From positions 1 through 64,000 of the forward strand of contig CAZSGH010000001.1 of NCBI GenBank assembly GCA_964606405.1: a DNA stretch of 64,000 nt, given 5' to 3'. Origin of the DNA: GCA-002282575 sp964606405. Its GTDB lineage: Bacteria > Pseudomonadota > Gammaproteobacteria > Thiomicrospirales > Thiomicrospiraceae. Shown one piece after another: positions 1-6,473 of this stretch (its first letter is position 1; every line of letters begins with the position of its first letter). A program made the translations under genes and the position numbers. The notes beneath the pieces are model-generated. The model did no database searches, was not told the origin of the DNA, and saw nothing but the letters and a program-made list of their open reading frames with translations.

Positions 1-92
1 ATTAGATAAGTATTAATGAATTCTTATCCTGTATAGAAAGTTTAAAATCTGATTTATATCGACTAGAAAGTAAGAAATAAACGATGAAAATA

Positions 93-134
93 CGACAAAA
101 ACAACCGTCATTCCTGAACCACTCGGAATGACGG
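93..134 (-). terminator. Rho-independent terminator after glutathione reductase gene
   Basis: A perfect 10-bp stem (CCGTCATTCC at 105-114, GGAATGACGG at 125-134) with a 10-nt loop lies just after the gor stop codon. On the minus strand it is followed by a T-rich run (TTGTTTTTGT). It resembles the GTCATTCC-type dispersed repeats elsewhere in the window. Positions 1-92 hold nothing I can name. Confidence 0.75.
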
Positions 135-146
135 TAATCAATGACG

Positions 147-1499
147 TTAGCGCAAAGTGACTAACTCTTCGGCAATACTCGGATGCACGGCAATGGTATT
201 GTCGAAGTCTGCCTTAGTTGCACCCATGCCCATGGCAATGGCAAAGCCTTGAATGCCTTCATCAGCACCTTCGCCCAACCAATGTACACCAACGACTTCC
301 TCGCGCTCACCCACGCACACCAACTTAATATGCACGGGCTGTGGATGTGCCGACATCAGATGACGCATGGGCGTAAACTTACTGCTATACACCTTCACCG
401 CTTCGCCGTGTTCAGCACGCGCAGCCGCTTCGGTTAATCCGATCATTGCCATCGGCGGATGGGTGAAAACAACCGTCGCTACATATTTATTATCGAGCTT
501 GCGTCCTGCTTTGCAGCCCCAAATACGATCCGCCAAGCGACGACCTGCAGCAATCGCAACTGGCGTTAGCGCCATTTGTCCTGTCGCATCACCAACCGCA
601 AAAATGCTCGGCACATTGGTTTGTTGCCATTCATCGACTTTAATCAAACCACGTTCGCTAACCACGCCCGCCGCATCTAAGCCTAACCCTGCTGTTGCAG
701 GCTTACGCCCCACCGCCCAAATGACTTTTTCTGCTGTCCAAGACTGACCATCGGCAGCCACAACCGACACACCGCCATCGACAGCAACCAAGCTGCAGAC
801 CTTTACGCCACCTTTGAATACAATGCCTTCTTTCTCCAACACCTCAACAAAGGTATTGCGAATGTCGGCATCGAATGCAGGCAAAGGCTGATCGACCATA
901 TCGACCAAGGTCACTTGCACACCAAAGGCTTTCATCGCGCTAGCAAGCTCGACCCCAATGTAACCACTACCAATCAATACGACCGATTGTGGCAAGGTTT
1001 CCCACTTAAAGACATCATCCGACGTACCGCCTAAAGTCGCGCCTTCGACAGGCGGAACAATCGGCGTACTACCGGGCGATAGCACAATACGTTCGCCGGT
1101 ATAAACCACATCGTTTACCTGCACCTGATTGCTCGCAACCAAGGTAGCATTGCCAACAACACGGATAATCCCTTTTCCTTCCAGATAACCACCGTACCAA
1201 TCGCCAATACCCGAGGTGTAGTTTAGGCGACGTTTAGCAAAGTCGGCATAATCGAAGTTAAAGGCAAAGTCTTTACCTTCTTGCGGTGAAAACCCCCAGC
1301 CCATAGCATCATTCAAAGCTTGCGCATGACCTGCCGCATACCACCAGACTTTTTTCGGCACACAACCACGATTGACACACGCACCACCAATACGGTCGCG
1401 CTCGATCAACAATACCTTAGCACCATACTCTGCCGCACGCTCGGCAACCGATAGTCCACCCGAACCACCACCAACAACGATCACATCGAAATTTTTCAT
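147..1499 (-). CDS. gor: Glutathione (or glutathione amide) reductase, NADH-type coenzyme loop
   Basis: This is a cytosolic FAD flavoenzyme of 450 aa that reduces disulfide glutathione. Seen: an N-terminal FAD GxGxxG (residues 10-15), redox disulfide C41/C46 in GGACVNRGCVPKK, a second dinucleotide fold starting GSGYIGVE, and the C-terminal HPSIAEE motif equivalent to the family's HPTSSEE. The loop that selects the coenzyme reads VDMVDQPLPAFD. The two arginines that bind the 2'-phosphate of NADPH in E. coli Gor (R198, R204) align with Met and Pro, as in NADH-using dihydrolipoamide dehydrogenase. Known: Chromatium GarA is an NADH-dependent glutathione amide reductase encoded next to a peroxiredoxin/glutaredoxin hybrid, GarB. 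The same pair occurs here. Inferred: a GarA-like enzyme; the thiol substrate cannot be read from the sequence. RBS AGGA precedes the ATG. Confidence 0.93.
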   Translation of the reverse strand: MKNFDVIVVGGGSGGLSVAERAAEYGAKVLLIERDRIGGACVNRGCVPKKVWWYAAGHAQALNDAMGWGFSPQEGKDFAFNFDYADFAKRRLNYTSGIGDWYGGYLEGKGIIRVVGNATLVASNQVQVNDVVYTGERIVLSPGSTPIVPPVEGATLGGTSDDVFKWETLPQSVVLIGSGYIGVELASAMKAFGVQVTLVDMVDQPLPAFDADIRNTFVEVLEKEGIVFKGGVKVCSLVAVDGGVSVVAADGQSWTAEKVIWAVGRKPATAGLGLDAAGVVSERGLIKVDEWQQTNVPSIFAVGDATGQMALTPVAIAAGRRLADRIWGCKAGRKLDNKYVATVVFTHPPMAMIGLTEAAARAEHGEAVKVYSSKFTPMRHLMSAHPQPVHIKLVCVGEREEVVGVHWLGEGADEGIQGFAIAMGMGATKADFDNTIAVHPSIAEELVTLR

Positions 1500-1523
1500 T
1501 GTTTATTTCCTATGTTTTTGATT

Positions 1524-1547
1524 GAAAAAGGGCACGTTACCGTGCCC
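1524..1547 (-). terminator. Terminator between prx/grx and gor
   Basis: GGGCACG (1530-1536), loop TTAC, CGTGCCC (1541-1547) forms a 7-bp GC-rich stem. On the minus strand it is followed by TTTTTC. It ends only about 25 bp before the gor start codon, so read-through or a promoter inside the neighbouring repeat must feed gor. Confidence 0.75.
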
Positions 1548-1553
1548 TAATGA

Positions 1554-1678
1554 TAAAACCATCACGAGCAGGCAAAATTGCTAGGCGCTAGGCTCGCAGA
1601 CTCAAGGAATGTACAAGAGTACATGACGCAGAGCGAGAACCGCAGCAACAACGCAAGATGCCTGCGCAGTAGGTTTTA
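1554..1678. repeat. 125-bp imperfect palindromic repeat, copy 1
   Basis: The element starts TAAAACC and ends GGTTTTA. It has related inverted ends (CACGAGCAGGCAAAATTGC against the complement of GCAAGATGCCTGCGCAGT) and a central hairpin ATGTAC-AAGA-GTACAT. A second copy of exactly the same length lies at 25863-25987 with about 87% identity by eye. The TAA of its right end, read on the minus strand, is the stop codon of the peroxiredoxin gene. Confidence 0.85.
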
Positions 1679-2416
1679 CGCTGGTTGAGCAGCCAAATAA
1701 GCTTCTAAATCATCACTTCCACCAATATGCTTACCATTGATAAACACTTGAGGTACTGTTTCACGACCACTTAACGCACGCAGTGCTGTTAAACCAATTG
1801 CTTCAAGCGACAATTCAACAAACTCATAACCTTCGTCTTCTAGTTTTGTTTTAGCCTTGTAGCAGAATGGGCAACCTTCACGAGAAATAACCACCACATC
1901 ATCTGGCAATACAGCAGCTGGATCGATGTATTTCAACATGGTTACCGCATCAGAAACTTCAAAGGGGTCGCCTTCTTGAACAGGTTCGATGAACATTTTT
2001 TCGATAATGCCGTTTTTAACCAGCATTGAATAACGCCAAGAGCGCTCACCAAAACCGAGGTTTTCTTTGCTCACCAATAAGCCCATGCCCTTGGTGAACT
2101 CGCCGTTACCATCGGGAATAACTTGTACAAAGTCTAATTCTTGCTCGTCAGCCCAAGCATTCATAACGAAGGTATCGTTAACACTGATGCAGTAAATATC
2201 ATCAACGCCATGCTCGAAGAACTTCATTGCCAACTCTTCGTAGCGAGGTAAATGGCTCGAAGAGCAAGTTGGCGTGTAAGCACCTGGCAACGAGAAAACA
2301 ATAACCGTTTTATCTTTAAAAATATCGTCTGTGGTTACGTCCAACCACTCATGTCCATCACGCGTACGGAAGGTTACATTTGGAACGGCTTGTCCTGTCA
2401 TATCTTTGAACTGCAT
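1676..2416 (-). CDS. Peroxiredoxin/glutaredoxin hybrid (GarB/Prx5-Grx type)
   Basis: This is a cytosolic thiol peroxidase of 246 aa that reduces H2O2 and organic peroxides using glutathione, with its own glutaredoxin domain recycling the enzyme. The Prx5-type peroxiredoxin domain spans about 1-165, with the peroxidatic Cys C51 in YTPTCSSSHLPRYEEL. The glutaredoxin domain spans about 170-246, with C182-PF-C185, the TVPQVF cis-proline loop and GG at 232-233. Length and domain order match the hybrids known from Haemophilus, Neisseria and Chromatium. It lies 28 bp downstream of dps, so the two are probably co-transcribed, and gor follows on the same strand. The stop codon is supplied by the adjacent 125-bp repeat. 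OxyR control is likely from the neighbourhood, but no site was proven. Confidence 0.95.
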   Translation of the reverse strand: MQFKDMTGQAVPNVTFRTRDGHEWLDVTTDDIFKDKTVIVFSLPGAYTPTCSSSHLPRYEELAMKFFEHGVDDIYCISVNDTFVMNAWADEQELDFVQVIPDGNGEFTKGMGLLVSKENLGFGERSWRYSMLVKNGIIEKMFIEPVQEGDPFEVSDAVTMLKYIDPAAVLPDDVVVISREGCPFCYKAKTKLEDEGYEFVELSLEAIGLTALRALSGRETVPQVFINGKHIGGSDDLEAYLAAQPA

Positions 2417-2444
2417 TGTGGAATACTCCTAGTTGAATAAAAAA

Positions 2445-2888
2445 TTAACGATGAATCGAAATCTGTGCGCCCAGCATCCAAGCTGTTTTATCATGATCTG
2501 CGGCACGAGCAGTTAATAAGTCTGCGGTAATACGATCATCAGCCTCATCTGCCAAATTCGCAAAACGTACCAAAGATGCAGCCATCGTGCGATGATCTTC
2601 AGCCAGCTCTTTTAGCATCGCTTCACCTGTTGTGGCTTGGGGAGCACCAATATTGCTGCTCTGCGCAAAGGCAGGCAACCCACCACTAACCATTGCGCCT
2701 AACTGACGAATACGTTCTGCAACCTCATCTGCTGCGGCAAACAAGGTTTCATACTGCGTCTGAAACTGTGTGTGCAACGACATGAAATTTGCGCCTGTCA
2801 CATTCCAATGATACAGATGCGTTTTTGCCATCAAACTGTAGGTGTCGGCAAGGACTTGCTGTAGACCTGTTTGGATTTGTGTGTTCAT
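2445..2888 (-). CDS. dps: Dps-like ferritin-family DNA-protection protein
   Basis: This protein of 147 aa belongs to the Dps/miniferritin family. It forms a 12-subunit shell that oxidises and stores iron with H2O2 and protects DNA. Seen: the family core AKTHLYHWNVTG followed by HTQFQTQYETLFAAADEVAERI, which supplies the His and acidic ligands of the inter-subunit ferroxidase site, and a C-terminal four-helix continuation. A longer frame reaches 2945, but I place the start at 2888 because AGGAGA lies at normal spacing before that ATG and the residues upstream do not resemble the family. It heads the dps-prx unit. A strong palindrome at 2967-2995 lies upstream and may be its operator. Confidence 0.93.
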   Translation of the reverse strand: MNTQIQTGLQQVLADTYSLMAKTHLYHWNVTGANFMSLHTQFQTQYETLFAAADEVAERIRQLGAMVSGGLPAFAQSSNIGAPQATTGEAMLKELAEDHRTMAASLVRFANLADEADDRITADLLTARAADHDKTAWMLGAQISIHR

Positions 2889-2966
2889 TGTCTTTATCTC
2901 CTGTTTTTGTCTTGATGGTGTTATCTTACAAGCAGAAAGGCACATGCGCTAATGAATGTTTTATGA

Positions 2967-2995
2967 ATAGTTAATCGCATAAATCGATTAACTAT
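2967..2995. promoter_or_regulatory. 29-bp palindrome upstream of dps, candidate operator
   Basis: ATAGTTAATCG and CGATTAACTAT form a perfect 11-bp inverted repeat separated by 7 bp (CATAAAT). It lies between the CinA-like gene and dps, about 80 bp before the dps start. The outer ATAG/CTAT resembles OxyR-type half sites, but the spacing is not the classical four-block arrangement. It has no T-tract, which argues against a terminator. Confidence 0.5.
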
Positions 2996-3018
2996 GGCAA
3001 CTTAATTATTATTAAAGA

Positions 3019-3762
3019 TTAAACAACAAGTCCACGTCGCAACACTTCTGCTTGCATGGCAGCCAAACCCTGTGCAGCCAAGGCTGGCACACCCACACAG
3101 CCCAACTCGATATGACGCGATCCATCGTCGCCAATATGCGGCAGACTATACAGCTTTAATGCAGGAAACTGACGTTCAAATTCCTCCATCCAATCGACCC
3201 ATAGCGATTCTGACTGATTTTCGATGATGATGCGTTCCACTACCTGTGGCTGACCGACCAAATCAGGGTAATGCGTATCGAGCACCCAACGCATCATCGG
3301 CCAAGACATTTGCGGAAAGCCTGGCATAAAATAATGCTGACGAATCGAAAAACCTGCTACACGATTGATGGGATTAGGAATCAGTTCTGCGCCCTGCACC
3401 ATGTCTGCCATCCGAACTCGAATGGGGTAAGCATCAGCGCCGAATTGCGCTTCGATCTCGCTAACCGCTCCTGCATGACGCACCATCGGCAAGCCCAATG
3501 CCGCAGCAACAGCCTGACGCGTTTTGTCGTCGGGCGTTGCGCCAATACCGCCAAACGAGAAGGTAATACTGTTAGGTCGCGCAAAGCTTTCCTTAAGCAC
3601 GCGCAGCAGTTCACTGGTATCATCGCCAACATAGCGCACCCCCGCAAGGGTTAGGTTGCGCTCTGCCAATAAACCACGCGCGAACTCGAAATGTTTGTCT
3701 TCCCGACGACCTGATAGAATTTCGTCACCGATAATGATTAAGTGGATAGCAGGTTGACTCAT
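3019..3762 (-). CDS. CinA N-terminal-type molybdopterin-binding domain protein
   Basis: The 247 aa protein has the MoCF/CinA N-terminal fold: IIGDEILSGRREDKH near the start and SFGGIGATPDDKTRQAVAAALG around residues 90-110, matching the family's GDE(I/L)LSGR and GG(L/I)GxTxDD signatures. It lacks the C-terminal nicotinamide-nucleotide amidase domain of full-length CinA, so it is the short stand-alone form often annotated as competence/damage-inducible protein A. Its substrate is unknown. A good RBS (GAGGTGAG) precedes the ATG. It overlaps hepT by 4 bp and is last in the operon that starts at 4944. Confidence 0.85.
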   Translation of the reverse strand: MSQPAIHLIIIGDEILSGRREDKHFEFARGLLAERNLTLAGVRYVGDDTSELLRVLKESFARPNSITFSFGGIGATPDDKTRQAVAAALGLPMVRHAGAVSEIEAQFGADAYPIRVRMADMVQGAELIPNPINRVAGFSIRQHYFMPGFPQMSWPMMRWVLDTHYPDLVGQPQVVERIIIENQSESLWVDWMEEFERQFPALKLYSLPHIGDDGSRHIELGCVGVPALAAQGLAAMQAEVLRRGLVV

Positions 3763-4253
3763 ACACTCACCTCTTCAAAATGTGCTAACTGACGTAAACG
3801 CACAACAATGCGTTTCAATTGTGCCTGATGTTGATAAATATGATTGATGATATTCATGGCAAGCAAGGTATTTTCATCATAATCATGGGCAATTTCATTA
3901 CGAATTTCTCGCAATTCAAACCAATCATCTACCTGAACCACATTCAACTTTTCGAGACTGTTGAGAATGTCTAAAAAAGGCTTGTCGATGTTCTCGCCTT
4001 GGTACAATAAAAACGCCTTAAATAACTTTGCGCCCATGCTGTCTTGTGCCTTGGAAAAACGGTAGATAACCTGATCTGCAAAAGCAACATCGGCATGACT
4101 GGTTAGCAACTCAGTAAAGCTTTTAATGGTAAAAGGGATTTCATGCTTTTTTGATAGCTCAGAAAAAGCAATATCAACACGTTGCAAGTGTGTATCCACT
4201 TCTTTGAGCAAGTGACGCAACTTGGCTTCGTAAACTAGAGCTTGATTGCCCAT
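3759..4253 (-). CDS. hepT: HepT-like HEPN toxin
   Basis: This 164 aa, mostly helical protein is the probable toxin of a MntA/HepT type VII toxin-antitoxin pair. The diagnostic RX4HXY motif is present as RNEIAHDY near residues 121-128. Known: HepT is an RNA-cleaving HEPN protein, and MntA silences it by adding AMP groups to the tyrosine of this motif. RBS GGAGG precedes the ATG. The gene overlaps the mntA 3' end by 19 bp and the CinA-like gene by 4 bp, so translation is coupled. HEPN ribonuclease activity itself is inferred from the motif. Confidence 0.85.
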   Translation of the reverse strand: MGNQALVYEAKLRHLLKEVDTHLQRVDIAFSELSKKHEIPFTIKSFTELLTSHADVAFADQVIYRFSKAQDSMGAKLFKAFLLYQGENIDKPFLDILNSLEKLNVVQVDDWFELREIRNEIAHDYDENTLLAMNIINHIYQHQAQLKRIVVRLRQLAHFEEVSV

Positions 4254-4522
4254 TTTCTTGCCTCCTGTTCAATTAACCGTGATGAATCTTCACTCAAAAC
4301 AACATCAATTTTTTGATCACCAATACCTCTTTTAAGACGCGCTAAAAAGCGGATTTTCTTAGCAAACCAATCTGAGGTGTCATCTGACTCAACGAACAAA
4401 TCAATATCACCACCTTTTTTTGTATCATCAACACGACTGCCAAACAGGTAAATCTCACCCTGTCCAAAAACTTGGTCGAAAACCTGTTTAATGTGTTGAT
4501 GCTCATAATTGGTTAGGCGCAT
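4235..4522 (-). CDS. mntA: MntA-like nucleotidyltransferase antitoxin
   Basis: This is a small (95 aa) nucleotidyltransferase of the polymerase-beta fold. The signature GSRVDDTKKGGDIDLF provides the GS turn and the DxD metal ligands (GSX9DXD). In MntA/HepT pairs this enzyme AMPylates the HepT tyrosine. A start at 4549 is possible, but 4522 is preferred because its ATG overlaps the upstream stop as TAATG and is preceded by GGAGGGA. It sits inside an operon between a membrane protein gene and hepT, an unusual place for a toxin-antitoxin pair. Confidence 0.85.
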   Translation of the reverse strand: MRLTNYEHQHIKQVFDQVFGQGEIYLFGSRVDDTKKGGDIDLFVESDDTSDWFAKKIRFLARLKRGIGDQKIDVVLSEDSSRLIEQEARKWAIKL

Positions 4523-4944
4523 TAGTCCCTCCGCACATCGACCGAACAACGACCATCTTCACAACCGCCACCACCATTAGGAAAAGCACGTTTGAGCAAG
4601 CGCACCAAGGTTAACACTCCCAGCGCAGCGACACTGGCAATGCCAAGCCATTCTATTTGGTAGTTTGCGTCATAAGTCAAATCGAGCAGTTCTTTGATAT
4701 TATCGGGCAACACCAATGCCAGCGCAGCAAAAACAGTAACGCCAACGATTTGCCAATACCAGCTCTTATCCCATAGGTGCCCCAAGGCATAGCGCAATCC
4801 CATCCATAGTTTTAGTTTGGGCGTTAGTGGCGCGTAATAAGGCAAACGACTGTGCAAAAATACCTCAAGCGCTAACCACGTCAGAACATACGGTGCCGTA
4901 TCAAATAACAAACCGATAAAATTTAACCAAAATGCTGATAACAT
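4522..4944 (-). CDS. Small inner-membrane protein of unknown function
   Basis: This 140 aa protein was not recognised. It shows a hydrophobic N-terminal stretch (about residues 5-30), a second segment around 65-80 (IVGVTVFAALALVL) and a third around 98-115, consistent with two or three membrane passes. The C-terminal tail contains GGGGCEDGRC, two cysteines that could bind metal, but this is only a guess. It is first in the four-gene minus-strand operon (this gene, mntA, hepT, CinA-like). Its start is 40 bp from the divergent oxyR start, so the two promoters must overlap. Confidence 0.7.
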   Translation of the reverse strand: MLSAFWLNFIGLLFDTAPYVLTWLALEVFLHSRLPYYAPLTPKLKLWMGLRYALGHLWDKSWYWQIVGVTVFAALALVLPDNIKELLDLTYDANYQIEWLGIASVAALGVLTLVRLLKRAFPNGGGGCEDGRCSVDVRRD

Positions 4945-4984
4945 GTCTCATCCATACTCAATTCAAAGATAGGCTAATCATAGC

Positions 4985-5869
4985 ATGACCCTGACCGAAC
5001 TACGCTATCTCCTTGCCTTGCATCAACAGCAACATTTTGCCCGTGCAGCCGATAGCTGTCACGTTACACAATCTACGCTGTCGGCGGGCATTAAACATCT
5101 CGAAGACAGTCTGGGCGTCACCTTGGTTGAGCGCAATCGTCAGTTTATGCGCTTCACACCAGTCGGTGAAACGGTGGTGAATCATGCACAAGACATACTA
5201 TCTCGTGCCGATGACTTACTCGCCCTAGTTAAAACCAACGACCCAATGCAAGGCGAGTTATCGCTGGGTATTATTTACACCATCGCACCCTACTTATTAC
5301 CGCAGCTTATTTTGCCTTGGCGCGAAGCCGCACCGCTCGCCCCATTGCGTTTAACGGAGGGCTTTACGCACGAACTGATTGCCAAACTTAATTCGGGCGA
5401 ATTAGATGCAGCCATTATTGCTCTACCCTTTGCAGGAACCGACGACTTTACTGCATGGCAATTGTATCGAGAGTCTTTTTCGGCCGTCGTCCCCACGCAG
5501 CACCCGCTTGCCAGCAAATCGCAACTGACCTTAACCGACATTCAATCAGAGTCGTTACTCATTTTAGGGCGTGGACACTGTTTCCGCGATCATGCCTTAG
5601 CCGCCTTTCCTAACAACACGCAACACCCGTGGCAAGCACTCATCGAAGGTAGCTCGCTCGAAACCTTACGAGCCATGGTGGCAGGCGGCATGGGTATTAC
5701 GCTCTTACCCGACTTAGCCGCCAAGCAACCTTGGCAGGGCTTAGTGAGTATTCCACTGGCAGAACCTGTTCCCTATCGCGACGTGGTGCTGATTGCACGC
5801 ACCACCCACCCGCGTCGAGAGGCATTGCGCTTACTGGCACAAACGGTCAAAGGCTTGTCGTTAAACTAA
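4985..5869 (+). CDS. oxyR: OxyR-family LysR regulator lacking the second redox cysteine
   Basis: This is a LysR-type regulator of 294 aa with an N-terminal winged helix-turn-helix (residues 1-60, MTLTELRYLLALHQQQHFARAA) and a substrate-binding-like effector domain. The OxyR peroxide loop is recognisable as GRGHCFRDHALAAF: C199 is at the exact E. coli position, but position 208, the disulfide partner in E. coli OxyR, is Phe. The only other cysteine is C25, in the DNA-binding domain. Known: OxyR normally forms C199-C208. Inferred: this one would sense by C199 oxidation alone (sulfenate, mixed disulfide, nitrosation) or is partly disabled. Neighbouring dps, prx/grx and gor are typical targets. 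Confidence 0.88.
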   Translation: MTLTELRYLLALHQQQHFARAADSCHVTQSTLSAGIKHLEDSLGVTLVERNRQFMRFTPVGETVVNHAQDILSRADDLLALVKTNDPMQGELSLGIIYTIAPYLLPQLILPWREAAPLAPLRLTEGFTHELIAKLNSGELDAAIIALPFAGTDDFTAWQLYRESFSAVVPTQHPLASKSQLTLTDIQSESLLILGRGHCFRDHALAAFPNNTQHPWQALIEGSSLETLRAMVAGGMGITLLPDLAAKQPWQGLVSIPLAEPVPYRDVVLIARTTHPRREALRLLAQTVKGLSLN

Positions 5870-5911
5870 GATTTCGGCTATGCTTGCCCCAGACCGCTAA
5901 CCCTTTTAGTT

Positions 5912-5939
5912 TATAATATCTATCTCACTGATTAAAGGA
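5912..5939 (+). promoter_or_regulatory. Promoter -10 and RBS for ridA
   Basis: A consensus TATAAT lies at 5912-5917 and AAAGGA at about 5934-5939, ahead of the ridA ATG at 5948. No good -35 stands at 16-18 bp. This suggests that ridA has its own start besides any read-through from oxyR. Confidence 0.5.
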
Positions 5940-5947
5940 AACACATC

Positions 5948-6331
5948 ATGCGTCAAGTTATCGCAACACCCAATGCACCAGCAGCTATCGGCACTTATTC
6001 ACAAGCCGTTCGTGCGGGCAATACGCTGTATTTATCGGGTCAGATTGGCTTAGACCCAGCAACCATGACGATGGCAGAAGGTATCGAAGCGCAAGCGCAT
6101 CAGGTATTCAAAAACCTCCGTGCTGTGATTAGCGAAGCGGGTGGCGATATGAAAGACGTGGTTAAGCTGAACATTTTCTTAACCGACTTGGGACATTTTG
6201 CGTTAATTAACGAGATTATGGCGCAATACTGCCCACAACCCTACCCTGCACGCGCAGCGGTACAAGTATCAGCATTGCCCCGTGGTGCTTTAGTCGAAGC
6301 CGATGGCGTGGCGGTTGTTGATAGTTATTAA
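5948..6331 (+). CDS. ridA: RidA-family 2-iminobutanoate/2-iminopropanoate deaminase
   Basis: This 127 aa enzyme matches the full length of RidA (YjgF/YER057c). It hydrolyses reactive enamine/imine intermediates made by PLP enzymes and acts as a cytosolic trimer. Motifs seen: APAAIGTYSQAVRAGNTLYLSGQIGLDP at the N-terminus and YPARAAVQVSALPRGALVEADGVAV at the C-terminus, including the catalytic-pocket Arg (PARAAVQV) and Glu (VEADGVA). Its TAA overlaps the ATG of a recG relic (TAATG), which shows that ridA and recG were once translationally coupled neighbours. Confidence 0.95.
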   Translation: MRQVIATPNAPAAIGTYSQAVRAGNTLYLSGQIGLDPATMTMAEGIEAQAHQVFKNLRAVISEAGGDMKDVVKLNIFLTDLGHFALINEIMAQYCPQPYPARAAVQVSALPRGALVEADGVAVVDSY

Positions 6332-6396
6332 TGCCCACCACCCCCATTAATCAACTCACCGGTATCGGTCCTGCCGCCGAAGATGCTTTACATTAG
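6331..6396 (+). pseudogene. Relic of the recG 5' end (22 codons including stop)
   Basis: Translated, this reads MPTTPINQLTGIGPAAEDALH then stop. It matches the start of intact RecG (9 kb), MLSTPINQLAGIGPAAEDALH, at 18 of 21 residues. At DNA level many third positions differ, so it is a diverged recG start and not a recent copy. It joins ridA as TAATG and stops abruptly at 6396, where the inserted segment begins. Confidence 0.85.
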
Positions 6397-6473
6397 AACG
6401 CATTCTCAAAACTTGCCAACACGATCTGAATTCACTTAGAATCCGCCATGAACTTGCAAAAAGGAACAATTTC

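Noticed and set aside
2889..2945. Upstream extension of Dps by 19 residues
   Set aside because: AGGAGA sits before the internal ATG, and the extension resembles no Dps tail.
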